Part shown: positions 1-5,739 of the stretch, piece by piece | Numbering within the stretch: the stretch's first letter is position 1 | Layout: each line of letters starts with the position of its first letter | Assembly (NCBI GenBank): GCA_902803345.1 | Contig: CADCPV010000396.1 | Location: 1 to 7,647, forward strand | Origin: an uncultured Eubacteriales bacterium | GTDB lineage: Bacteria > Bacillota_A > Clostridia > Lachnospirales > Lachnospiraceae | Length of the DNA stretch: 7,647 bases | Direction of reading: 5' to 3' | The notes under the pieces: model-generated | What the model saw: the letters and a program-made list of their open reading frames with translations, nothing else | What the model was told of the DNA's origin: nothing | The model's database searches: none | Made by a program: the position numbers and the translations under genes

Positions 1-157
1 GAAGGGAATGCAGGATGATAATGTCATACCTTCGGTTCTTCAGCCCCGTAAGCAGATGCTCGTCCGTATCGACCAGCTCCGTCAGGAACGTTTTCTCGGT
101 AAGATATTCCTGCAGGGAGGGCATCAGCTCATTGATCGGGAACGGGGAAAACAGCAG
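1..157 (-). pseudogene. Fragment of a LysR-type regulator substrate-binding domain (both ends missing)
   Basis: Read on the minus strand, this stretch is open from the window edge up to an in-frame TAG at 160-158. It translates to a sensible segment beginning LLFSPFPINELMPSL and ending near NRRYDIIILHSL. The pattern (a strand, then P-x-x-x-L-x-P-x-L, then a 'TDEHLLTGLKNRRYDII' stretch) resembles the first strand and helix of a LysR-family effector-binding domain, which in full proteins follows an N-terminal helix-turn-helix of about 90 residues. No such HTH lies upstream (higher coordinates), where the sequence switches to an unrelated + strand gene. The other end runs off the window, so the C-terminus cannot be judged. 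The call rests on pattern similarity only; another periplasmic-binding-like or regulator domain is possible. Confidence 0.38.
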
Positions 158-158
158 C

Positions 159-335
159 TATTTCAGCCAGCCTGTGTATGAAACCGTAACGGAAACAATT
201 CATCATGAAGCTGAGGGACACTATGAAGAAGTCGTGTTTCAGGAAGCTTACAATGAAACGGTTTTAGTCTCAGAAGCATGGGACGAGGAAGTGGTTACCG
301 GATACATTTGCGAAGAATGCGGGGAGGTAAAGTGA
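159..335 (+). pseudogene. 5'-truncated Val/Glu/His-rich repeat protein with C-terminal CxxC
   Basis: The open frame reaches back to an ATG at 15, but the first ~48 codons are antisense to the LysR-like fragment and read as low-quality Ser/Arg-rich protein. The believable part starts near 159. It holds degenerate repeats of the kind PVYETVTET-HHEAEGHYEEVV-EAYNETVLVSEAWDEEVV, followed by TGYICEECGEVK with one CxxC. Tails of this form (tandem H/E-x-V units, then W-D-E-x-V-x-G-x-x-C-x-x-C-G) recur in uncharacterised Firmicute proteins, often in mobile elements; their function is unknown to me. No start codon with a ribosome binding site exists inside the believable part, so this is probably a 5'-deleted remnant. 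Its stop TGA (333-335) overlaps the next gene's ATG, so it may once have been translationally coupled to it. Confidence 0.5.
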
Positions 336-481
336 TGCGGAATCCGAAATACAAAGTGACTTTGACACCAAAGCAGCTGCGGATCCTGAAGCTCGCTCTG
401 ATCGAGTGGCGCAACTACCTGATCCAGCATGACTTTCCGACCGACGATGTGGATCGGATACTGATCAAACTGTATAAGTGA
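335..481 (+). CDS. Small conserved-type hypothetical protein, 48 aa
   Basis: The ATG at 335-337 overlaps the preceding TGA (TGATG). It is preceded by GGGGAGGTAA at 321-330, a good ribosome binding site; an upstream in-frame ATG at 278 lies inside the preceding gene and has no such site. The 48-residue product begins MRNPKYKVTLTPKQLRIL. It is a basic N-terminal strand followed by two predicted amphipathic helices, with a D-D-V-D-R-I-L-I-K-L ending. I have seen this general form (short protein, TLT-x-x-Q-x-R-x-L-x-x-AL-x-x-x-RN-x-LI) in Firmicute accessory DNA, but I know of no assigned function. No signal peptide, membrane segment or catalytic motif is visible. The intact start, good ribosome site and following terminator argue that it is a real gene and the last of its transcription unit. 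Confidence 0.7.
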   Translation: MRNPKYKVTLTPKQLRILKLALIEWRNYLIQHDFPTDDVDRILIKLYK

Positions 482-506
482 CGAAAATCGAATCATACTG
501 AGGGAG

Positions 507-537
507 GAGTATGCACGCAGCCTGCATGCTCTTTTTT
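507..537 (+). terminator. Intrinsic terminator after the small 48-aa gene
   Basis: GAGTATGCA (507-515) pairs with TGCATGCTC (523-531), a 9-bp stem with a single G-T wobble and a 7-base loop, followed directly by six T (532-537). It lies 26 bases after the stop of the small gene and just before the next promoter. A ten-codon frame starting at 511 runs through the hairpin; see findings. Confidence 0.85.
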
Positions 538-539
538 CG

Positions 540-568
540 TTGAAACAGCAGTCGAATTTTGCTATAAT
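540..568 (+). promoter_or_regulatory. Sigma-A promoter with extended -10
   Basis: The -35 box TTGAAA (540-545) and the -10 box TATAAT (563-568) are separated by exactly 17 bases, with TGC just before the -10 (extended -10 element). Start of transcription is expected near 575, about 38 bases before the ATG at 613. It follows the terminator at 507-537 directly, so it clearly opens a new transcription unit. Confidence 0.88.
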
Positions 569-612
569 CTGAAAAGAAGTCGATAACTTGTGAATTTTGA
601 GGTCGGTGTAAT

Positions 613-933
613 ATGCTAATATATAAGCTGAAGTTTATGTTTGACTGGGGAAGTGGCGTATGCCTGTGGAGTGCAAATGACAATGCAGAGGATAAGTTTG
701 GTGACTATCCGATTGAAACAGCTGAACTTCCAATTTCCCAGAAATTGAAAGACAATCTGGAGCGACTTATTGAATGTCACGATGAAGCTTTTAACTGGAA
801 TGATCCTTCAGGCAATTTGCTGTGGGATGATGGTCAGATTCGAGAATTCCTTGTGCTGGCGAAAAAACTATACTTGTTGCTATGCGATGAATTAGGTGAA
901 GAGTATGAGGTTGAGTTTATAGACCATATGTGA
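613..933 (+). CDS. Unrecognised acidic protein, 106 aa (possibly immunity-like)
   Basis: The ATG at 613 has TGAGGT (598-603) nine bases upstream, and the strong promoter at 540-568 feeds it directly. The product is 106 residues, acidic, Trp-rich (W12, W19, W62, W70) and apparently cytoplasmic, with no signal peptide or membrane segment. It starts with a predicted strand (LIYKLKFMFDWGSGVCLWS), then has a middle helix (LKDNLERLIECHDEAFNW) and a C-terminal helix with a D-E-L-G-E-E-Y-x-V-E-F ending. Small acidic proteins with this layout are common among immunity proteins of polymorphic toxins, but no toxin gene is in the window, so that is only a suggestion. Base use is visibly more A/T-rich than in the HAD and amidase genes downstream, which may mean separate acquisition. 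Confidence 0.75.
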   Translation: MLIYKLKFMFDWGSGVCLWSANDNAEDKFGDYPIETAELPISQKLKDNLERLIECHDEAFNWNDPSGNLLWDDGQIREFLVLAKKLYLLLCDELGEEYEVEFIDHM

Positions 934-981
934 AAAACCATAAATTTATAACATGTAGACAAAGTTGGTTTGGAGGTCATG

Positions 982-1398
982 ATGAAACGAGAATTGGGAA
1001 TAGCCCGCTGCGGGCTGGCATGCTGCCTGTGTTCTGAAAATGATATCTGCAAAGGTTGTAAACGGGATGGGTTCATGGAACTTACCTGGTGCAAGGATGC
1101 AGAGTTTTGTGAGGTTCGCAGATGCGGGATCAATAAGAATTTGAACGGCTGTTACGAGTGCGAGCCTGCAGAATGTCGAAAAGGCCTGTATGCAGAAAAG
1201 ATCAAGCCGCGCGCATTTGCAGAATTTGCCCGGAGATACGGGGTTGAAGAGCTTTTAGATTGCCTTGAACGGAACGAGCAGGCGGGTATCGTTTACCATC
1301 GCGAAGGAATTATGGGTGACTATGACGACTTCGATAATTTAGAGGAATTAATCAGTTATATCAGAACAGGAAAAAGAATCCCCGCCTGTGGAGTATAA
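982..1398 (+). CDS. DUF3795-type cysteine-rich protein
   Basis: The product has 138 residues with 14 cysteines, mostly in the first half (C10, C14, C15, C17, C23, C26, C37, C43, C48, C57, C60, C65), including CxxCC, CxxC and C-x-x-C-E-P-A-E-C patterns. The opening R-C-G-L-x-C-x-x-C and the later C-Y-E-C-x-x-x-x-C are typical of DUF3795, a family thought to bind metal (zinc or iron-sulphur) but without a proven activity. The C-terminal half is helical (AFAEFARRYGVEELLDCL) and cysteine-poor. I chose ATG 982 because GGAGG (972-976) lies five bases upstream; the adjacent ATG 979 would be only two bases away and a TTG at 970 overlaps that site. It begins 48 bases after the previous gene with no clear promoter and ends one base before the HAD gene's ATG, so the two are probably coupled. 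Confidence 0.82.
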   Translation: MKRELGIARCGLACCLCSENDICKGCKRDGFMELTWCKDAEFCEVRRCGINKNLNGCYECEPAECRKGLYAEKIKPRAFAEFARRYGVEELLDCLERNEQAGIVYHREGIMGDYDDFDNLEELISYIRTGKRIPACGV

Positions 1399-1399
1399 T

Positions 1400-2116
1400 A
1401 TGATCAAAACGATTCTATGGGATGTGGATGGCACGCTGTTGGACTTTAACGCCGCGGAGCAAGCGGCGATCAGAAAGCTGTTTGCTGATTACGGGATTGG
1501 AGAGTGCACGGACGCCATGCTTGCCCGCTACCATGAGATCAACACCGGCCTTTGGATGCGGCTTGAGCGGAACGAGCTGACACGAAAGCAGGTCCTGATT
1601 GGAAGGTTCGAGCAGTTCTTCGGCGAGTACGGCATCGATCCGGCAATTGCCTCTGAATTCAATGAAAGATATCAGCCTGCACTCGGAGAAACGATCGTCT
1701 ATCGCGATGACAGCCTGAGTATCGTAAAGGCTCTGAAGGGTAAAGTCAGGCAGTATGTCGTATCGAACGGTACAATCACTGCGCAGATGAAAAAGCTTCG
1801 CAGATCCGGGCTCGGCGAACAGATGAACGGCATCTTTCTTTCAGAGGAGCTGGGCGTCGAAAAACCCTCCGCTGCATTTTTTGACAAGGTGTTTTCCGCG
1901 ATCCGCGCCGAAGACCGCTCAGCAGTTATGATCGTCGGCGATTCGCTCACCAGTGATATTCAGGGGGGAATAAACGCGGGGATTAGGACCTGTTGGTACA
2001 ATCCCGACGGCAAGCCCATTCCGGATGGCTGTCATGTGGATCATGTTATTTCGGATCTTCATGAATTAATCAATCTGGTGGAGAAAGAAAAACTTGAGGA
2101 AGGAAAACTGCCGTAA
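1400..2116 (+). CDS. yjjG: HAD-superfamily hydrolase, YjjG/YfnB-like pyrimidine nucleotidase
   Basis: The 238-residue product has all HAD motifs: motif I D8-V-D10-G-T-L-L with nucleophile D8; motif II V-V-S122-N-G; motif III K155 in V-E-K-P; motif IV G-D181-S-L-T-S-D186-I. The helical cap inserted after motif I carries N-x-G-L-W-x-x-L-E-R-N-E-L-T. Together with S-E-E-L-G-V-E-K-P and I-Q-G-G-I-N-A-G-I-R-T-C-W-Y-N this closely matches the YjjG/YfnB branch, which dephosphorylates non-canonical pyrimidine nucleoside monophosphates (housecleaning of the nucleotide pool). Subfamily is established knowledge applied by motif; the exact substrate here is inferred. The ATG at 1400 has GGAG (1390-1393) six bases upstream, inside the end of the DUF3795 gene. 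Its TAA overlaps the next ATG by one base. The charged tail EKEKLEEGKLP is a small extension. Confidence 0.9.
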   Translation: MIKTILWDVDGTLLDFNAAEQAAIRKLFADYGIGECTDAMLARYHEINTGLWMRLERNELTRKQVLIGRFEQFFGEYGIDPAIASEFNERYQPALGETIVYRDDSLSIVKALKGKVRQYVVSNGTITAQMKKLRRSGLGEQMNGIFLSEELGVEKPSAAFFDKVFSAIRAEDRSAVMIVGDSLTSDIQGGINAGIRTCWYNPDGKPIPDGCHVDHVISDLHELINLVEKEKLEEGKLP

Positions 2117-2997
2117 TGAAAATAAAATACGAGCTGAAGCCTCTTGAAGAGGGTGATGAAGAGTTCATTGAAAGCAGGATTCGGGAATACGACGAGTCCA
2201 TCGTGCCTCCTGTACCGGGTGCCGAAGAAGAAGAGATTGTCCTGAAGATTACAGACGGCGGCGGGAACGTGATTGCCGGGTGTTTATTGGATATTGACAG
2301 ATGGAAGCTTGCAGACATCAATGTACTATGGGTGGATGAACGGTATCGCAGACAGGGCATGGCTTCTGCACTGATCCGCGAGGCTGAGCGCATATTCAGG
2401 GAAAAGGGCTGCAAACTGTCTGTTCTGGGGACTTTCGACTTTCAGGCAAGGCCGCTTTATGAAAAGCATGGATACACGGTATGTGGCGTGACCGAGGACT
2501 GGCCGAAGGGGCACTGTAATTATGCGATGAGGAAGCGGCTTGACCGTCCGTCGCAGGAATATATTCCGTCAACACCGCAGAAGGAAATAGAGTATGAGGT
2601 CAAAATCGGAGATGAAGCTGACGCAGAGGTTATCGGCGAAGGCCTTGGAGCATATAACCGATCGCAGGTTTTCCATGAGCGGGACTTTGAGGCGATGGGT
2701 AGAAAAATCACAGACGAAAATGGTAACTTGATCGCCGCTTACACCGGCGGCTTTGACGAGTGGAGTGAGGCCTATTTCACGGTGTGGGTAGACGAGCCGT
2801 ACCGCAGGCAGGGCATCGGTACTTATCTTTTGCAGGAGGCGGAACGGGAGCTGAGAGAGAAAGGTGCCTACGTCATTCTGGTCTGGCCTTTCGACTGGGA
2901 GGCAGCGTTCTTCGAAAAAAACGGATTTATTGTATGTTCAGCAACAGAAGACTGTCCGGACGGACATAAGTTTTACGGCATGAAAAAGCTCCTGTGA
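2116..2997 (+). CDS. Tandem double-GNAT N-acetyltransferase
   Basis: The 293-residue product contains two complete GNAT modules, roughly residues 1-142 and 157-293. Each carries the acetyl-CoA pyrophosphate-binding signature R-x-x-G-x-G/A: R78-R-Q-G-M-A83 and R230-R-Q-G-I-G235. Each also ends with the late GNAT segment (LYEKHGYTVCG and FFEKNGFIVCS) and a parallel T-E-D-x-P-x-G-H-x-x-Y-x-M-x-K tail. The halves are clearly related, so this is an internal duplication. GNAT enzymes transfer acetyl from acetyl-CoA to amines; tandem forms are known among aminoglycoside and mycothiol-type acetyltransferases, but the substrate here cannot be named. The ATG overlaps the HAD stop (TAATG), with AGGAA upstream, so translation is coupled. 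No signal peptide. About 58 bases separate it from the MFS gene, with no obvious terminator. Confidence 0.9.
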   Translation: MKIKYELKPLEEGDEEFIESRIREYDESIVPPVPGAEEEEIVLKITDGGGNVIAGCLLDIDRWKLADINVLWVDERYRRQGMASALIREAERIFREKGCKLSVLGTFDFQARPLYEKHGYTVCGVTEDWPKGHCNYAMRKRLDRPSQEYIPSTPQKEIEYEVKIGDEADAEVIGEGLGAYNRSQVFHERDFEAMGRKITDENGNLIAAYTGGFDEWSEAYFTVWVDEPYRRQGIGTYLLQEAERELREKGAYVILVWPFDWEAAFFEKNGFIVCSATEDCPDGHKFYGMKKLL

Positions 2998-3055
2998 CAA
3001 AATTAAGATTGAAGTTTATGCAAGAGGCTAAAAACTCGAAATTATCGAGGTGTAT

Positions 3056-4342
3056 ATGGAGAACGGGGAAAACAGGTTTAAAGCATTAAAGGATTTTTAT
3101 ATTATCTGGAGCACTCAAAGCCTGTCACAGCTTGGGAGTGCAATCACCGGATTTGCGCTGACGCTTTGGATGTATGAAAAGACTGGTTCAGCGTTGAGTA
3201 CAGCAGCGCTTACAATCTGTACCTATGCACCGTATGTTATTATGAGCGTTTTTGCCGGTGCAATAACAGACAAATTCGACAAAAAGAAAACGATGCTTAT
3301 ATGTGACCTTCTGGCTGCATTCACGACAATAGTTGTTTTCGTACTGTATAAGACAGATACGCTGACAATGTGGCACCTGTATCTAATTAATGCATTTTCA
3401 GGACTGATGAATACAGTGCAGCAGCCAGCATCAGAAGTGACCTATACACTGATCGTTCCAAAAGAATACTATCAGAAAACCAGCGGCTTCCAGCAATTAT
3501 CGCGCTCGCTTATTTCAATAGGTAATCCGCTTATCGCCGCGGCAATTTACGGACTTGCGGGGTTGGATGCAGTAATAGCTGTAGATCTTCTGACTTTTGC
3601 TATTGCATTCACTGCATTATTCTTCTTTATTAAACTTCCGGAGATTCCAAAGAGTGCCGGTAAAACCGATAACGTAATCAAGCTGGCAAAGGAGGGCCTC
3701 CGGTTTCTGAAGGAAACTCCGCTGATCCTGACCATAATCCTGTTCATGTCGGGGGTGAATCTTGCGGCTTCAGCCTTTGATGCGGTGCTTCCGGCACTCG
3801 TGATTCCCAGAGAAGGCAACGGTGTATATGGAATCGTAACGGCATTTTCGGGTATTGCGATGGTGGCGGGAAGCTTTCTTCCGATGATCCTGCCAAAGCC
3901 GAAGGACAGAGTCCGGGTCATATATCTCACCATGCTTTTCGCGCTTGGAACAGAGAACTTTTTGCTGGCATTTTCAAGAAGCCCGGTTTTGTGGTGCATC
4001 GGGCAGATCATCGGATGGGTATTTGTACCGCTGATGGCCGCAAACCAGAATGTGGTGATGCGAAACGTCATACCGGTGGAGCTTCAGGGAAGGGTGTATG
4101 CATGCAGAAACACTCTGCAGTTCTTCACCATTCCGGTCGGGCTGTTTCTTGGCGGATTCCTTGTAGACAGGGTCTGCGAACCGTTTATGGCCAAAAAAAT
4201 CGATTCCTTTTTTTGGACAATACTTTTCGGCTCCGGAAAAGGATCCGGCGCTGCTCTTATGATGGGAATTCTCGGCGTGAGCGGAATTGTGATCTGTCTC
4301 ATATCCGGACAGTTTATGAAAAAATACAGGTATACGGAATAG
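3056..4342 (+). CDS. MFS transporter, macrolide-efflux (MefA)/EntS-like
   Basis: The 428-residue product is strongly hydrophobic, with roughly ten to twelve membrane helices and short charged loops. Between helices 2 and 3 it has the MFS motif A as G68-A-I-T-D-K-F-D-K-K77. The overall form, including an N-terminal F-x-x-x-W-x-x-Q-x-x-S-x-L-G-S segment and a late V-P-x-E-L-Q-G-R-V-Y segment, fits the MFS_3/MefA-EntS group of exporters, which expel macrolides, siderophores or other small molecules by proton antiport. Substrate is not predictable. I chose ATG 3056 because GAGG (3047-3050) is five bases upstream; the GTG at 3050 overlaps that site. The late loop (FGSGKGSGA) is preceded by an A7/T7 inverted repeat at 4191-4216. 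The gene follows the GNAT gene closely and may be co-transcribed with it, giving a modification-plus-export pairing. Confidence 0.9.
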   Translation: MENGENRFKALKDFYIIWSTQSLSQLGSAITGFALTLWMYEKTGSALSTAALTICTYAPYVIMSVFAGAITDKFDKKKTMLICDLLAAFTTIVVFVLYKTDTLTMWHLYLINAFSGLMNTVQQPASEVTYTLIVPKEYYQKTSGFQQLSRSLISIGNPLIAAAIYGLAGLDAVIAVDLLTFAIAFTALFFFIKLPEIPKSAGKTDNVIKLAKEGLRFLKETPLILTIILFMSGVNLAASAFDAVLPALVIPREGNGVYGIVTAFSGIAMVAGSFLPMILPKPKDRVRVIYLTMLFALGTENFLLAFSRSPVLWCIGQIIGWVFVPLMAANQNVVMRNVIPVELQGRVYACRNTLQFFTIPVGLFLGGFLVDRVCEPFMAKKIDSFFWTILFGSGKGSGAALMMGILGVSGIVICLISGQFMKKYRYTE

Positions 4343-4452
4343 AATAGCTCGTCATTCAGAGCCGGCACATGACAATCCCGGCATAATTTCAGACCCGGTA
4401 CAGAATAAAATTTCATGACCCGAAAGAGAAGATGAAAGAGGAGTCAGTACAT

Positions 4453-5697
4453 ATGGCGGAAAAGAATCTAGTAAAAGAAGCATACAAAAAAGCGCTGTCG
4501 GCAGGCGGGAAAACGGGTTTGAACTGTATCGCCGAACTCGATCCGGCCTGTCATTCAAAGGGCAATGATTCGCTCCCTCTGTACGGAATTCCCGTGCTGG
4601 TGAAGGACAACATCGATGTTAAAGGCCTGCACACCACAGCCGGAAGCCTGGTTCTTTCGGATAACATAGCGAAAGAGGACGCGCCGGTCATCAGAAACCT
4701 TCGTAGAAACGGTGCGGCGATATTCGGAAAGACAAATATGACGGAATTCGCCAATTACGTGGATCCATCCATGCCTGCCGGCTACAGTTCGCGCGGGGGA
4801 CAGGTGATTCACGCAGGAAATCCCCGTCTCAGTCCAAGCGGGTCATCGACAGGATCCGCGGTAGCTGTATCTGCAGGCATCGTATCGATGGCGGTCGGGA
4901 CAGATACCTGTCACTCCATTACAGCGTGCGCGAAATTCAACGGGATCTGCGGCCTGAAGCCTCCTGCGGGGACGCTTTCAAAAAAAGGCATCATTCCCAT
5001 TTCTAAAACACTGGATTCAGCCGGCGCACTGGCAGACAGCCTTGAAAACGCACTGAAGCTCTATTCGGCCATGCGGGATGAGGCTCTCGAAAAGATTGAA
5101 CCTAAGAAGATCGGAAAGCTGCAGGTGGCGGTGAATATCGCAAATGCAGAGGTACTGTCAGATGCGGAAAATGCGTTTATCCGAAACACTGTCGAAAAGA
5201 TCAGGGCGGCCGGGGGACAGTCCTGCGAGGTAAACCAGCCGCCGGCCCCGCATCTTCCAATAATCATGAAATATGAGTTCAAACCGGGGCTGGAGGAATA
5301 CCTTGGAGAATCATCGGCTTCGATGAAGACTCTTTCCGAGATTGTCTCGTATTATGAAGATCACCCGGAAACCATGATGAAATACGGGGCATCCTTCCTG
5401 AAAGCAGCGCTTTTGGAAACGCCCGGCGGACTTAAAAGTCCGGAATACCTGGATGCAGTTCAGATTCGAAAGGAGACCATCCGGAAGGTTACGGATGAAA
5501 TCTCCGGCTTTGACGCTGTGATAATGTCGGGACCGACAAGCATGATGCATTTCTGCGGCTTTCCGACGGTAACGATCGCTTCTTCAGAAAGGGATGAAAC
5601 GGGAGTCAACACAGCCCTGATCCTGTACGGAACCGATGAGTACCGTCTTTACGCGGCGGCACTTGCGATTGAAGAGCTGATCAACGAAAACCGGTGA
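4453..5697 (+). CDS. Amidase-signature family hydrolase with altered oxyanion-loop residues
   Basis: The 414-residue product has the Ser-cisSer-Lys triad of the amidase signature family: K51 in L-V-K-D-N-I-D, cis-Ser S131 in S-G-S-S-T-G-S-A, and nucleophile S155, 24 residues after the cis-Ser as in fatty acid amide hydrolase. It continues with G-I-C-G-L-K-P and K-G-I-I-P-I-S-K-T-L-D-S-A-G as the family does, and ends with a C-G-F-P-T-V-T-I-A strand and a helix. The usual G-T-D-x-G-G-S is here G-T-D-T-C153-H154-S, so the two glycines of the oxyanion loop are replaced. It is shorter than typical members (about 450-500). The family cleaves C-N amide bonds (GatA, indoleacetamide or peptide amidases); this is not a GatA, as no gatB/C are present. 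ATG 4453 has GAGGAG (4438-4443) nine bases upstream; ATG 4432 lacks a comparable site. Confidence 0.88.
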   Translation: MAEKNLVKEAYKKALSAGGKTGLNCIAELDPACHSKGNDSLPLYGIPVLVKDNIDVKGLHTTAGSLVLSDNIAKEDAPVIRNLRRNGAAIFGKTNMTEFANYVDPSMPAGYSSRGGQVIHAGNPRLSPSGSSTGSAVAVSAGIVSMAVGTDTCHSITACAKFNGICGLKPPAGTLSKKGIIPISKTLDSAGALADSLENALKLYSAMRDEALEKIEPKKIGKLQVAVNIANAEVLSDAENAFIRNTVEKIRAAGGQSCEVNQPPAPHLPIIMKYEFKPGLEEYLGESSASMKTLSEIVSYYEDHPETMMKYGASFLKAALLETPGGLKSPEYLDAVQIRKETIRKVTDEISGFDAVIMSGPTSMMHFCGFPTVTIASSERDETGVNTALILYGTDEYRLYAAALAIEELINENR

Positions 5698-5710
5698 ACA
5701 GCCGGAGTCA

Positions 5711-5739
5711 TTGAAAACCCGCATAAATCCGCGTATAAT
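5711..5739 (+). promoter_or_regulatory. Near-consensus sigma-A promoter inside the 5' end of the small ORF
   Basis: TTGAAA (5711-5716) and TATAAT (5734-5739) are separated by exactly 17 bases, the same box pair and spacing as the promoter at 540-568. Transcription would begin near 5746, ahead of a G-run (5744-5748). It lies 14 bases after the amidase stop and faces the TIR gene, whose ATG would then have a leader of about 270 bases that contains most of the small ORF. Its -35 box coincides with the TTG proposed as the small ORF's start. Confidence 0.78.

Noticed and set aside
15..158. N-terminal 48 codons of the open frame 15-335 as real protein
   Set aside because: Ser/Arg-rich text typical of antisense reading; the minus strand gives a far better, LysR-like protein, and no ribosome site precedes the ATG at 15.
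947..952. TATAAC as a -10 box for the DUF3795 gene
   Set aside because: The -35 position has no resemblance to TTGACA; read-through from the promoter at 540 explains expression more simply.
3009..3034. Possible promoter (TTGAAG ... TAAAAA) ahead of the MFS gene
   Set aside because: The spacer is only 14 bases and the -10 is poor.
3035..3049. CTCGA-AATTA-TCGAG hairpin overlapping the MFS ribosome site as a translation switch
   Set aside because: The stem is only five base pairs and there is no alternative pairing to make a switch; probably chance.
3547..4071. 174-codon minus-strand open frame
   Set aside because: It lies wholly antisense to the MFS membrane helices and has shadow composition (Ser/Thr/Pro-rich), with no ribosome site.
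3991..4347. 118-codon + strand frame inside the 3' part of the MFS gene
   Set aside because: It is out of frame with a clear transporter sequence and has no family resemblance.
4361..4382. GCCGG ... CCGGC inverted repeat between MFS and amidase as a terminator
   Set aside because: It has a five-base-pair stem with a 12-base loop and no T-tract.
4406..4411. TAAAAT as a -10 box for the amidase gene
   Set aside because: No acceptable -35 is found at 16-18 bases upstream.
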